From Brevibacillus thermoruber 423 (GTDB taxonomy: Bacteria; Bacillota; Bacilli; Brevibacillales; Brevibacillaceae), in contig NZ_KE695650.1 in assembly GCF_000454065.1 (NCBI RefSeq), positions 349,786-413,785 of the forward strand: DNA of 64,000 nt, read 5' to 3'. Every line of letters starts with the position of its first letter. Within the stretch, counting starts at the first letter, position 1. Below the pieces are notes generated by a model. That model was not told the DNA's origin. It saw only the letters and a list, made by a program, of their open reading frames with translations, and did not search any database. The position numbers were made by a program, and so were the translations under genes. Of this stretch, positions 37,177-46,119 are shown one piece after another.

Positions 37177-38472
37177 ATGAGCGAGCAGCGAAATGAGATT
37201 GCGTTTCACACCTCCTCAGTCAACGGAATCCATGTACATATCCTGCCGACTGCCAAATTCAAGACCACGACCATCGTGACCATGATCGAACAGGAACTGT
37301 CCGAAGCGCACGTGACCAAGACGGCGCTCCTGGCCATGGTAATGAAGCGGGCAACCGCCCGATTCCCCGAGACCAAGCAGCTTCGCGAACATCTGGACTA
37401 TCTCTACGGAGCGATTTTCGACGTGGACGTGGTGAAAAAGGGAGAGCGGCAGATCCTCCAGATCTACATGGAAGTGCCGAACGAGAAGTACCTTTCGCAA
37501 GAGACGTCCCTCTTGGACCAGGCGATTCGCTTCGTCGGCGACGTGCTGACCCGCCCCTATCTGGAAGGGGAAGCGTTTGCCGAAAAGTACGTCGCCCAGG
37601 AAAAAGAGACGCTGCGCAAGCGGATCGAGAGCCTGATTGACGACAAGATGAAGTACGCCAACCAGCGGGTGACGGCGGAGATGTGCAAAGGGGAGCCGTT
37701 CGCCCTGCTCGCCCAGGGGCGGACCGAGGATCTGCCGTCCATTACGGGGGCGGAGCTGTACCGCTATTTCCGCGAGATCACGTCGCGCAATCCGATCGAC
37801 ATCTTCGTGGTCGGGGACGTGCAGCGGGCGGAAGTGGAGGAGGCGATCAGCACCCATGTGACCCCGGATCGGGCGGAGGTGATAACGTTCCCGCCGACCA
37901 ACGCCACTAAACAAGTGACCCAGGCGCGGGAAGTCATCGAGCGGCTCGATGTCAGCCAGGCGAAACTGAACATCGGCTGCCGGACGCAGATTTCCTACAA
38001 GGACGACGATTACCCGGCGCTCCTGGTCTACAACGGCGTGCTGGGCGGCTTTCCCCATTCCAAACTGTTTGTCAACGTTCGCGAAAAGGCGAGTCTGGCT
38101 TACTACGCCGTCTCCCGGCTGGAGAGCCACAAAGGCATCCTGATGATGATGTCCGGCATCGACGCAAACAACTACCGGCGGGCTGTCGACATCATCAAGG
38201 AACAGTTGGATTTGATGCGGCAGGGAAGCATCACCGCCGGAGAACTGGAGCAGACAAAAGCCACGCTGACCAATCAGTTCCGCGAACTGCTGGACAGCGC
38301 CCGGATGATGATCGACTTTGCCTACAACGGCGTGCTCAGCGGGCGGAAACGACAGTTGAACGAACTGCTGAACGAGATCAACGGCGTGACGGTGGACGAC
38401 ATTAAACGCGTGGCTGAACGCGTCGCGATCGATACCATCTATCTCTTGCGGGACAAAAAGGGGGATGTGTAA
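37177..38472 (+). CDS. ymfF: M16 family protein lacking the zinc motif (YmfF-like)
   Basis: A 431-residue M16 (pitrilysin-fold) protein. At the place where active members have HxxEH it reads AMVMKRATARFPETKQL, so the metal-binding residues are missing. In two-chain M16 systems one subunit is inactive and forms the chamber with an active partner; the next gene is active (HFLEH). B. subtilis ymfF-ymfH has the same order. ATG 37177 follows GAAGGGAGA. The frame is intact, so this is not a pseudogene. Confidence 0.9.
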   Translation: MSEQRNEIAFHTSSVNGIHVHILPTAKFKTTTIVTMIEQELSEAHVTKTALLAMVMKRATARFPETKQLREHLDYLYGAIFDVDVVKKGERQILQIYMEVPNEKYLSQETSLLDQAIRFVGDVLTRPYLEGEAFAEKYVAQEKETLRKRIESLIDDKMKYANQRVTAEMCKGEPFALLAQGRTEDLPSITGAELYRYFREITSRNPIDIFVVGDVQRAEVEEAISTHVTPDRAEVITFPPTNATKQVTQAREVIERLDVSQAKLNIGCRTQISYKDDDYPALLVYNGVLGGFPHSKLFVNVREKASLAYYAVSRLESHKGILMMMSGIDANNYRRAVDIIKEQLDLMRQGSITAGELEQTKATLTNQFRELLDSARMMIDFAYNGVLSGRKRQLNELLNEINGVTVDDIKRVAERVAIDTIYLLRDKKGDV

Positions 38473-38473
38473 C

Positions 38474-39766
38474 ATGCAGACCACCGTGTTTGAACAGGTG
38501 AACGAAACCGTCTATCACGAGAAACTGCCGAACGGCCTGCAGGTGTACCTGGTGCCCAAGCAGGGATTCAGCAAGACGTACGCCGTCTTTACCACGCGGT
38601 ACGGCTCGGTCGACAGCCATTTTCGCACCCGCAGCGGGGAAGAGGTGCACGTGCCGGACGGGATCGCTCATTTTCTGGAACATAAAATGTTTGAGAAAAA
38701 AGACCGGGATGTCATGCACGAGTTCAGCAAGAACGGCGCCTCCTGCAACGCCTTCACCAGCTTCAACCGCACGGCGTACCTGTTTTCCTGCACCGACAAG
38801 CTGGAGGCCAACCTGAATCTGCTCTTAGATTACGTGCAGGAACCGTACTTTTCCGACGCCAGCGTGGAAAAGGAAAAAGGCATCATCGGCCAGGAAATCA
38901 CCATGTACGACGACAACCCGGACTGGAAAGTGTACATGAATCTCCTGAAAGCCATGTATCAGCGGTATCCGATCAACATCGAGATCGCCGGCACGATTGA
39001 CTCCATCTCCAAGATCACCAAGGAGATGCTGTACCAGTGTTACGAAACGTTTTACCATCCGGCTAACATGCTGCTGTTGGTGGTGGGGTCGTTTGAGCCG
39101 GAAGCAGTCATGGACTTGATCCGGAACAATCAGGCCGCCAAGGAGTTCCCGCCCGCGCCGAAGATCGAACGCATCTTTCCGGAAGAGCCGGCGGAAGTGG
39201 CCGAGCGGCGCATCGAACATCATCTGCCCGTGGGGATGCCCAAATGCATGATCGGCTTCAAGGAAAAACAAAGCGGTTTGTCCGGAGAGGCCTTGTTAAA
39301 ACGGGAGCTTGCCACTAAACTGTTGTTGGACATCGCGTTTGGCACCAGCTCCGCCCTCTACCAGAAATGGTACGACAGCGGGCTGATCACGGAGAATTTC
39401 GACGTCGACTACAGCGGCGAACAGGACTACGGCTACTCCATTATCGGCGCCGACACTCCCGATCCCGACCGCTTGGCCGAAGAAGTCAAGCAGGGAATCG
39501 CGGCGTTGAAGCAGTCGGGCATCGCGCAGGACGATTTTGAACGCGCCAAGCGGAAAAAAATCGGCCAGTTTTTGCGCTCGCTGAATTCCGTGGAGTTTAT
39601 CGCCAACCAGTTTACCAGCTACAAATTCAACGGCAGCGACCTCTTCTCCGTGGTGCCGGCGCTGGAGTCGATCACCCGCGAAGACGTGGAGGAACGCTTG
39701 AGGGAGCACTTTCTGCCGGAACAAATGTCCATCTCGATCGTTCGTTCCGCTTCGCCGCAGGAGTAG
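38474..39766 (+). CDS. ymfH: M16 family zinc peptidase (YmfH-like)
   Basis: A 430-residue active-type M16 protease with HFLEH at residues 66-70 and the downstream glutamate in KGIIGQEITMYDDNP. It probably forms a heterodimer with the motif-less YmfF-like product encoded 1 base upstream. Substrate unknown. ATG 38474 preferred over 38465, as the ribosome-binding stretch GGGGG lies about nine bases upstream. Confidence 0.92.
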   Translation: MQTTVFEQVNETVYHEKLPNGLQVYLVPKQGFSKTYAVFTTRYGSVDSHFRTRSGEEVHVPDGIAHFLEHKMFEKKDRDVMHEFSKNGASCNAFTSFNRTAYLFSCTDKLEANLNLLLDYVQEPYFSDASVEKEKGIIGQEITMYDDNPDWKVYMNLLKAMYQRYPINIEIAGTIDSISKITKEMLYQCYETFYHPANMLLLVVGSFEPEAVMDLIRNNQAAKEFPPAPKIERIFPEEPAEVAERRIEHHLPVGMPKCMIGFKEKQSGLSGEALLKRELATKLLLDIAFGTSSALYQKWYDSGLITENFDVDYSGEQDYGYSIIGADTPDPDRLAEEVKQGIAALKQSGIAQDDFERAKRKKIGQFLRSLNSVEFIANQFTSYKFNGSDLFSVVPALESITREDVEERLREHFLPEQMSISIVRSASPQE

Positions 39767-39775
39767 TGAACGCAC

Positions 39776-40510
39776 ATGAACCCACAGACGCCTTGGGCGT
39801 TGGTGACAGGGGCGTCCGGCGAGATCGGCCGCGCCATCAGCCTGGCGTTGGCCGCGTCGGGCGTCCCGCTTTACCTGCATTACCATCAATCCTACGACAA
39901 GCTGGAGCCGGTGCTGAACGAATGCCGGGCTCGGGGCGTCCCCGCGTATGCCCTGCAGGCCGACCTGCGCGACGTGGGGCAGATCACCGCCATGTTTCAG
40001 GCCATGCCCGTTGCCCCGCTGCTGCTCGTCAACAACGCGTCGGCGGATCACGTCGGTCTTTTTACCGATGTGTCGCCCGAAATGTTTGACGAGCTGGTGG
40101 CGCTCAACGTCCGCTCCGCCTATTTCGTGACGCAGGCGGCGTTGGGTGCGATGCTTCGGGAGCGGTACGGCCGGATCGTCAACATCTCCTCCGTCTGGGG
40201 CCTGACGGGCGGCTCCTGCGAAGTGCTCTACTCGCTCACCAAGGGGGCCGTCAACGCCTTTACCAAAGCGCTGGCCAAAGAGCTTGCCCCCAATGGCATC
40301 ACCGTAAACGCGGTGGCGCCGGGAGCGATTCAGGGCGGCATGATGGAGCGGTTTTCTCCCGAGGAACTGGAAATGATCGCCGCCGAGATCCCTGCCGGCC
40401 GTCTGGGCACGTCGGCGGAGGTGGCTGCGGTCGTCCGCTTTTTGCTGACGGCAGAGGCGAGCTACCTGACCGGTCAGATCATCAGTCCCAACGGTGGCTG
40501 GTACGCCTGA
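39776..40510 (+). CDS. ymfI: SDR-family oxidoreductase (YmfI-like, FabG-type)
   Basis: A 244-residue short-chain dehydrogenase with the nucleotide site TGASGEIGRAI near residue 11, NNAS, catalytic Ser in NISSVWG and the YxxxK tetrad YSLTKGAVNAF. It resembles 3-oxoacyl-ACP reductases and sits in the ymfF-ymfH-ymfI block conserved in Bacillales. Substrate cannot be read from sequence. Starts 9 bases after ymfH. Confidence 0.9.
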   Translation: MNPQTPWALVTGASGEIGRAISLALAASGVPLYLHYHQSYDKLEPVLNECRARGVPAYALQADLRDVGQITAMFQAMPVAPLLLVNNASADHVGLFTDVSPEMFDELVALNVRSAYFVTQAALGAMLRERYGRIVNISSVWGLTGGSCEVLYSLTKGAVNAFTKALAKELAPNGITVNAVAPGAIQGGMMERFSPEELEMIAAEIPAGRLGTSAEVAAVVRFLLTAEASYLTGQIISPNGGWYA

Positions 40511-40600
40511 GACGGCATGCATAATTCCCTCCTGATGATGGCATTCTACCAATATACGGGCACAAACCTGTCCGTAACGCACAGAAGGAGGGAATAGTAC

Positions 40601-40870
40601 ATGTCGGTTCTCGACAATTTCCGCGACTGGAAGCAATTTCTCGGCGAGCGCGTAGAGCAGGCCAAACAGGCTGGCATGGAAAGCGACACCATTCAAAATG
40701 TGGCGTATCAGATCGGCCATTACCTGGCCGGTCAGGTGGACCCGAAAAACGATCAGGAGCGCCTGCTGAAGCAGTTGTGGGACGCCGGCGACGAAGAGCA
40801 GCAGCGCGCGCTGGCATCCATGATGGTCAAGCTGGTGGAGAACGACGCCGGCCCCAACCAAGGCAGCTAA
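40601..40870 (+). CDS. ymfJ: DUF3243 family protein (YmfJ)
   Basis: An 89-residue helical protein of the DUF3243 family with a typical SVLDNFRDWKQFLGERV opening and an IGHYLAGQVDPKNDQERLL segment. It has AGAAGGAGGG upstream and a terminator downstream. Conserved in Bacillales in this position; function unknown. Confidence 0.9.
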   Translation: MSVLDNFRDWKQFLGERVEQAKQAGMESDTIQNVAYQIGHYLAGQVDPKNDQERLLKQLWDAGDEEQQRALASMMVKLVENDAGPNQGS

Positions 40871-40878
40871 CTGCACTG

Positions 40879-40905
40879 AAATCCCCTTTCCACGGGGATT
40901 TTTCT
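40879..40905 (+). terminator. Intrinsic terminator after ymfJ
   Basis: AAATCCCC (40879-40886) pairs with GGGGATTT (40894-40901), followed by TTC. Confidence 0.8.
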
Positions 40906-40924
40906 TTTCCGTCCGAATCTCTGA

Positions 40925-40952
40925 TTGTCGATCGTTCGGAACGTGATATACT
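40925..40952 (+). promoter_or_regulatory. Promoter of ymfK
   Basis: TTGTCG (40925-40930), 16-base spacer, TATACT (40947-40952), 41 bases before the ymfK ATG. Confidence 0.55.
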
Positions 40953-40992
40953 ACATACGAAGAGAAAATTGGCTGTCGGAGAGGATAGGGGC

Positions 40993-41772
40993 ATGGAAGC
41001 GAAAAAAGAGTGGTACATGGAATACGAAATCTCCAAAAACCGGCCCGGTCTGCTGGGGGATGTCGCCTCCATCTTGGGGATGCTCAACATCAATATCGTG
41101 ACGATCAACGGTGTCGACAACATGCGACGCGGCATGCTGCTGCTGACGGATGACGACGAAAAAATAGAGGTACTGCGCAACGTTGTGCTAAAAATGGACA
41201 ATATAACCATAACGAGGCTGCGGCCGCCGACGATGCTGGACAGACTGGCGGTTCGCCACGGGCGCTACATCGAGCGCGACAGCGAGGACAAAAAAACGTT
41301 CCGGTTCGTGCGCGACGAGCTGGGGCTCTTGGTCGACTTCATGGCGGAGATTTTGAAGCGGGAGGGCCACCAGTTGATCGGCATCCGCGGCATGCCGCGC
41401 GTCGGCAAAACCGAGTCGATGATCGCGGCCAGCGTGTCGGCCAACAAGCGCTGGACGTTCATCTCCTCCACGCTGCTGCGGCAGACCGTGCGCAGCTCCC
41501 TTGCCGTTGATGAGATGACGACTGATCATGTATATTTAATAGATGGAATTGTGTCGACGCTGCGCTCCACGGAGAAACATCACGCGCTGCTGAGGGAAAT
41601 CATGAACTTCCCGGCCGCCAAGATCATCGAACATCCCGATATTTTCGTCCGCGAGTCGGAGTACGAACTGTCAGATTTTCACTACATCATCGAACTGCGT
41701 CAGCATCCGGACGAAGAGATTACATACGAGTTGATCAACAACCGCGGCTTCGACCATTTCGACATGAATTAA
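40993..41772 (+). CDS. ymfK: DUF3388 family protein YmfK (ACT-like domain plus P-loop)
   Basis: A 259-residue protein. The first 75 residues look like an ACT-type ligand domain (YEISKNRPGLLGDVASILG, NINIVTING). Residues 133-140 read GMPRVGKT, a match to the Walker A pattern GxxxxGKT, followed by the hydrophobic VYLIDGIV that could be Walker B-like. That suggests a nucleotide-binding regulatory protein, but the family is uncharacterised as far as I know. It is followed 12 bases later by the rodZ-like gene, indicating co-transcription. Confidence 0.88.
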   Translation: MEAKKEWYMEYEISKNRPGLLGDVASILGMLNINIVTINGVDNMRRGMLLLTDDDEKIEVLRNVVLKMDNITITRLRPPTMLDRLAVRHGRYIERDSEDKKTFRFVRDELGLLVDFMAEILKREGHQLIGIRGMPRVGKTESMIAASVSANKRWTFISSTLLRQTVRSSLAVDEMTTDHVYLIDGIVSTLRSTEKHHALLREIMNFPAAKIIEHPDIFVRESEYELSDFHYIIELRQHPDEEITYELINNRGFDHFDMN

Positions 41773-41784
41773 GGAGGGTAAGCT

Positions 41785-42693
41785 GTGTCTGAGCTAGGTC
41801 AAGTACTACAAAGGGCCCGCGAAGAAAAAGGGATCACGCTCGACGACATCCAACGGATCACCAAGATCCAGCGGCGATATTTGGAAGCCATTGAAAGGGG
41901 CCATTTTCACGTACTCCCTGGCCACTTTTACGCACGGGCTTTCGTCAAGAGCTACGCGGAAGCCGTCGGTCTTGATCCGAACCACATCATGAGTCACTTC
42001 CAGGCGGATCTGCCTGCCCAACCTCCGCAGGAACAAGTGGAACGGCTGCGCCGCCGCCGGGTGGCGTCCGCCAACAACCCGCTGCAGGCCGGCAGATGGC
42101 TGACCAAGACCTTGCTGGTGCTGTTTATCGCGCTGATCATCGGGGTGATCTACATCGCTGTCGTCAACAGCGGGATGAACACCCAGCCGGCGGTGCCGGG
42201 GGGGAATCTGTCGTCAGGCGCGGAAATCGTCAATCCGGGCCAGAGCGGCACGCCGACGCCAACCCCTTCGCCGCAGACCCAGACGCCCAGACCTCCCGCC
42301 ACCGTTACGGAACCGGCTCCCGATTCGACCGCGGCCGTCCCGGAGGTTCCGAGCGGCGAGCAGCAGGCGACGGTCACGTTCGAGTCGCAGCAGGGGTCCC
42401 TGTACAAGTACACGCTGAGCGGCGGCGGCGACAAGATCACGGTCAAACTCAAAGTCGTCAACGACAAATGCTGGTACGGGGTGTCCGAGGCGAAGGGCAA
42501 GAAATACGTCAAAGAGGGCACGTTGAAGAAAGACGAGGAAGTCGTCGTCGAACTGGGCAAGACGGCATACATCCGTCTGGGCAAGCCGACGGTCGTGGAG
42601 ATGACGGTCAACGGCGCGCGTGTAGACACGTCCAACATGAAATACATGCCGTCCAACGTCGTCGTTACGATGGCACCATCCGTTACCCAGTAG
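41785..42693 (+). CDS. ymfM: RodZ-like membrane protein (YmfM)
   Basis: A 302-residue protein with an N-terminal helix-turn-helix (about 1-70, LQRAREEKGITLDDIQRITKI), one transmembrane segment (about 107-127), a Pro/Thr-rich linker (about 145-190) and a C-terminal DUF4115 beta domain. This is RodZ architecture; RodZ links MreB to the cell wall elongation machinery. GTG 41785 follows AAGGAGGG. A hairpin terminator follows. Confidence 0.9.
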   Translation: MSELGQVLQRAREEKGITLDDIQRITKIQRRYLEAIERGHFHVLPGHFYARAFVKSYAEAVGLDPNHIMSHFQADLPAQPPQEQVERLRRRRVASANNPLQAGRWLTKTLLVLFIALIIGVIYIAVVNSGMNTQPAVPGGNLSSGAEIVNPGQSGTPTPTPSPQTQTPRPPATVTEPAPDSTAAVPEVPSGEQQATVTFESQQGSLYKYTLSGGGDKITVKLKVVNDKCWYGVSEAKGKKYVKEGTLKKDEEVVVELGKTAYIRLGKPTVVEMTVNGARVDTSNMKYMPSNVVVTMAPSVTQ

Positions 42694-42716
42694 GCAAGCG
42701 TCATGCTTGCCTTTCG
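42693..42716 (+). terminator. Weak intrinsic terminator after ymfM
   Basis: GGCAAGC (42693-42699) pairs with GCTTGCC (42705-42711), then TTTCGTACTTTC. The stop codon's last base is in the stem. Confidence 0.6.
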
Positions 42717-42730
42717 TACTTTCTTCACTT

Positions 42731-42760
42731 TTGACACTCCGTTGCGGCTTATATTATACT
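42731..42760 (+). promoter_or_regulatory. Strong sigma-A promoter of rimO
   Basis: Consensus TTGACA (42731-42736), 18-base spacer, TATACT (42755-42760). It makes rimO-pgsA independent of the ymfM transcript. Confidence 0.82.
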
Positions 42761-42805
42761 GAATAGGTGTAATCTGGGCAGGTGTGACCAATTGGAGGAA
42801 AACAG

Positions 42806-44152
42806 ATGACAGAGAAGGTAGGCTCACGTGAAAAAGTAGCGATCGTTACGCTGGGCTGTGAAAAGAATCTGGTCGATTCGGACATGATGGCCCATCTGAT
42901 AGATGAAAAAGGCTACGAACTGGTCGATAACCCCGAAGAAGCAACGGTCGTCATCGTCAATACCTGCGGATTCATCGACGCCGCCAAGGAAGAATCGGTC
43001 AACAAGATACTCGACATGGCGGAGCTGAAGGAATCCGGCAAGCTGAAATCGCTTGTCGTGGCAGGCTGTCTCACGCAACGGTACAAAGAGGATATTCTAA
43101 AAGAGATCCCGGAAGTGGACGGCATTGTCGGAACAGGCGATTTTATGTCGATTACGGACATTATTGCTGAATCGCTCGCGGGCAAGCGGCCCGCCTATGT
43201 CGGCAATCCCGTCTTCACTTACGAGGAAGTGGTCAAACGGAAAGTGAAGGCAGGGACCTATTCCGCCTACATCAAGATTGCGGAGGGCTGCGACAACGCC
43301 TGTACGTTCTGCAGCATTCCGCTGATGCGCGGAGGATTTCGCAGCCGGACCATCGAATCGATCGTGGAGGAGGCAAAGCATCTCGCGGAGCAGGGGATTG
43401 TGGAGATCAGCCTGATCGCGCAGGATTCCACCAACTACGGCACCGACATTTACGACGGCAAGCACATGCTGCCCCAGCTGCTGAACCGGTTGGCCGAAGT
43501 GGACGGGATTCAGTGGATCAGACTGCACTATGCGTACCCCGGTTTCTTTACAGACGAGCTGATCGAGGTGTTTGCGACCAATTCCAAAGTGTGCAAATAC
43601 GTTGATATGCCGCTGCAGCACTCCGAGGATCATATCCTGAAAAAGATGCGCCGCCCCGGCCGCCAGCGTGATGCCCGCGAACTGGTGGCGAAGATTCGCG
43701 CCCGCGTTCCGGACGTCGCCCTGCGAACGTCCCTGATCGTCGGCTTCCCCGGCGAGACGGAAGAGGACTTCCAGCGCCTGTGCGAATTTGTGAAGGATGT
43801 GAAGTTTGACCGGCTGGGCGTCTTCACCTATTCGAACGAAGACGATACGCCGGCGACCCGTCTGCCGAACCACGTCGACGAGGAGACCAAGGAAAAACGG
43901 GCCAACATCCTGATGGAGATTCAGCGGGAAATCGCCGCCGAGCGAAACGGCCGCTTTGTCGGACAGGTGCTGGACGTGCTCATCGAGCGGTACGAAGGGC
44001 GCAATGACATCTACGTCGGCCGCACCCAGTACGACGCTCCGGAGATTGACGGCGAGGTGTTCGTCACGGGATACAAGGGCGAACTGGGCAAAATCGTGAA
44101 GGTGAAGATTACGCACTCCTACGAATACGACTTGGCCGGGGAGGTAGTCTAG
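42806..44152 (+). CDS. rimO: Ribosomal protein S12 methylthiotransferase RimO
   Basis: RimO is a radical-SAM enzyme that beta-methylthiolates an aspartate of ribosomal protein S12. The 448-residue protein has the N-terminal auxiliary cluster cysteines Cys18, Cys54 and Cys88, the radical-SAM CxxxCxxC at Cys162, Cys166 and Cys169, and a C-terminal TRAM domain. LGCEKNLVDSD and VNTCGFIDAAKEES favour RimO over MiaB/MtaB. B. subtilis has no gene here between ymfM and pgsA. The next gene starts immediately after the stop. Confidence 0.92.
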   Translation: MTEKVGSREKVAIVTLGCEKNLVDSDMMAHLIDEKGYELVDNPEEATVVIVNTCGFIDAAKEESVNKILDMAELKESGKLKSLVVAGCLTQRYKEDILKEIPEVDGIVGTGDFMSITDIIAESLAGKRPAYVGNPVFTYEEVVKRKVKAGTYSAYIKIAEGCDNACTFCSIPLMRGGFRSRTIESIVEEAKHLAEQGIVEISLIAQDSTNYGTDIYDGKHMLPQLLNRLAEVDGIQWIRLHYAYPGFFTDELIEVFATNSKVCKYVDMPLQHSEDHILKKMRRPGRQRDARELVAKIRARVPDVALRTSLIVGFPGETEEDFQRLCEFVKDVKFDRLGVFTYSNEDDTPATRLPNHVDEETKEKRANILMEIQREIAAERNGRFVGQVLDVLIERYEGRNDIYVGRTQYDAPEIDGEVFVTGYKGELGKIVKVKITHSYEYDLAGEVV

Positions 44153-44728
44153 GTGAATCTCGCCAACCGCATCACCCTCGCCAGGATCTTCCTGGTGCCG
44201 GTAGTCATGTTTTTTCTGCTGGTGCGTTACAACATCGGGACGTTTACCATCGGCAGCGTGTCGATGACGTACAACGAACTGATTGCGGCATTGGTATTCA
44301 TCCTGGCGGCCAGTACGGACGGTCTGGACGGCTATATCGCCCGCAAACGCAAAATCGTGACCAACTTGGGGAAGTTCCTCGATCCGTTGGCGGATAAGCT
44401 GCTGATTTCCGCGGCGCTGATTTCGCTGGTGGAAATGCACCGGCTGGAAGCGTGGATCGCCATCGTCATCATCAGCCGCGAGTTTGCCGTGACCGGTCTG
44501 AGACTGGTGGCAGCGGCGGAAGGGCAGGTAATTGCCGCCAGCGCATTGGGCAAACTGAAAACATGGGTGCAGATCGTGGCCATTACGGCGGTGATGGTGA
44601 ACAATTTTCCGTTTGAGATTTTCGGCATTCCCTTTGATGAAGCGGCGATATGGGCAATGGTGGTGATTACCCTGTACTCCGGGTATGACTACTTCGCCAA
44701 GAATCGCAACGTCATCCAATACTCGTAA
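44153..44728 (+). CDS. pgsA: CDP-diacylglycerol-glycerol-3-phosphate 3-phosphatidyltransferase
   Basis: PgsA makes phosphatidylglycerophosphate, precursor of phosphatidylglycerol and cardiolipin. The 191-residue membrane protein carries the CDP-alcohol phosphotransferase motif DGLDGYIAR...GKFLDPLAD with the key aspartates at residues 56, 59, 77 and 81, and four to five hydrophobic segments. GTG 44153 abuts the rimO stop, so it is probably co-transcribed with rimO. Confidence 0.95.
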   Translation: MNLANRITLARIFLVPVVMFFLLVRYNIGTFTIGSVSMTYNELIAALVFILAASTDGLDGYIARKRKIVTNLGKFLDPLADKLLISAALISLVEMHRLEAWIAIVIISREFAVTGLRLVAAAEGQVIAASALGKLKTWVQIVAITAVMVNNFPFEIFGIPFDEAAIWAMVVITLYSGYDYFAKNRNVIQYS

Positions 44729-44871
44729 GAAACGGGTATTGGTCTTCTTTTCTTACCGTATCAGACAGGAAAACCGTTCGGGGACGGCCTGACGATGCGG
44801 CAGGAAAAGCTTCGCCGGATGGGCTTCGACGGGCAGCGTTACTTTATTTCCAAAGAGAGTGGATGAGGGGC

Positions 44872-46113
44872 ATGAGAGCGGAGATTATCGCGGTGGGAAC
44901 GGAACTTTTGCTTGGGCAGATCGCCAATACGAACGCCCAGTATCTCTCCCAGAAGCTGGCGGAAATCGGCGTTGGCGTCTATTTCCACACGGTGGTGGGG
45001 GATAATGCCGAACGGCTGGCAAGCGTGATCCGCCAGGCGTCGGCCCGGTCCGATCTGATCGTGTTCACCGGCGGACTGGGACCGACCCAGGACGACTTGA
45101 CGAAAGAAACCGTGGCGGAGCACCTGGGCGTCGGGTTGACCACCGATCAGGCGGCGATGGAGCGGATCGAGTCGTTTTTTCGCCAGCGGGGCATCACGAT
45201 GACGGAGAACAACCGCAAGCAGGCGCTGGTGCTGGCGGGCAGCCGCGTCTTCCCGAACGATCACGGCATGGCGCCCGGCATGGCGGCGCAGCGCGACGGA
45301 CGCACCTACGTGCTGCTGCCGGGGCCGCCCAGCGAACTGTACCCGATGGTGGAGAAATACGTGATGCCGTATCTGATTGGGCTGAAGCCGGAGCAGCAGG
45401 TGTTTCACTCGCGCGTGCTGCGCTTCTACGGCATTGGCGAATCGGCGCTGGAGGAACGGCTGCTCGACCTGATCGAACGGCAGGACAACCCGACGATCGC
45501 CCCGTACGCCAAGGAGTTTGAAGTGACGCTGCGGATCACTGCCAGGGCGGCGAACGTGGACGATGCGGAGCGGCTGATTCAGCCCGTGGAGAGGGAGATT
45601 CGCGAGCGGTTGGGCGAGTACATCTACGCGACGGGAGAGACGTCGCTGCACGAGGTGCTGGTGGACGAACTGAAGCGCAGGGGCGCGACGATCGCCTGCG
45701 CGGAGAGCTGCACCGGGGGAACGGCCGCCTCCCTCATTACATCCGTACCCGGCAGTTCCGCCGTCATGCGCGGCGGAGTGGTGTGCTATACCAACGAGGC
45801 GAAGCGGCAGCTGCTCAACGTGCCGGAGGAAGTCCTGGCAGGGGAAGGGGCCATCAGCGAGACGACGGCCCGGCTGCTTGCCGAAAACGTCAGGACGACG
45901 CTCGGCGCGGACGTCGGCATCTCCGTGACGGGGGTGGCCGGCCCTGATTCCTCTGAAGGCAAACCGGTGGGATTGGTCTACGTGGGCGTCGCCGTGGAAG
46001 GGCTGCCCACGCTGGTCAAGGAGCTTCGCCTCGCCGGACGACGACAGGCCATCGTCGGCCGGGCGGCCAAATTTGCGCTGTTTTACGCGCTGCAACGACT
46101 AAAAGAAAGGTGA
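44872..46113 (+). CDS. cinA: Competence/damage-inducible protein CinA
   Basis: A 413-residue protein with an N-terminal molybdopterin-binding-like (MoCF/COG1058) domain, beginning MRAEIIAVGTELLLGQ, and a C-terminal nicotinamide-nucleotide amidase (PncC) domain with AESCTGGTAASL near residue 280. In several Firmicutes cinA is co-expressed with recA in competence. The start is 44872 or the in-frame ATG 44863; the former gives the canonical N terminus. A DEAD-box gene lies between it and recA. Confidence 0.92.
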   Translation: MRAEIIAVGTELLLGQIANTNAQYLSQKLAEIGVGVYFHTVVGDNAERLASVIRQASARSDLIVFTGGLGPTQDDLTKETVAEHLGVGLTTDQAAMERIESFFRQRGITMTENNRKQALVLAGSRVFPNDHGMAPGMAAQRDGRTYVLLPGPPSELYPMVEKYVMPYLIGLKPEQQVFHSRVLRFYGIGESALEERLLDLIERQDNPTIAPYAKEFEVTLRITARAANVDDAERLIQPVEREIRERLGEYIYATGETSLHEVLVDELKRRGATIACAESCTGGTAASLITSVPGSSAVMRGGVVCYTNEAKRQLLNVPEEVLAGEGAISETTARLLAENVRTTLGADVGISVTGVAGPDSSEGKPVGLVYVGVAVEGLPTLVKELRLAGRRQAIVGRAAKFALFYALQRLKER

Positions 46114-46119
46114 CAACAC

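Noticed and set aside
37177..38472. YmfF-like gene as a pseudogene because HxxEH is missing
   Set aside because: The frame is intact, and inactive M16 partners next to active ones are a known arrangement, also in B. subtilis.
44795..44866. Possible 23-residue open frame between pgsA and cinA (MRQEKLRRMGFDGQ...)
   Set aside because: It looks protein-like, but has no ribosome-binding site, and the open frame simply continues from the pgsA stop. Too little evidence for a gene.
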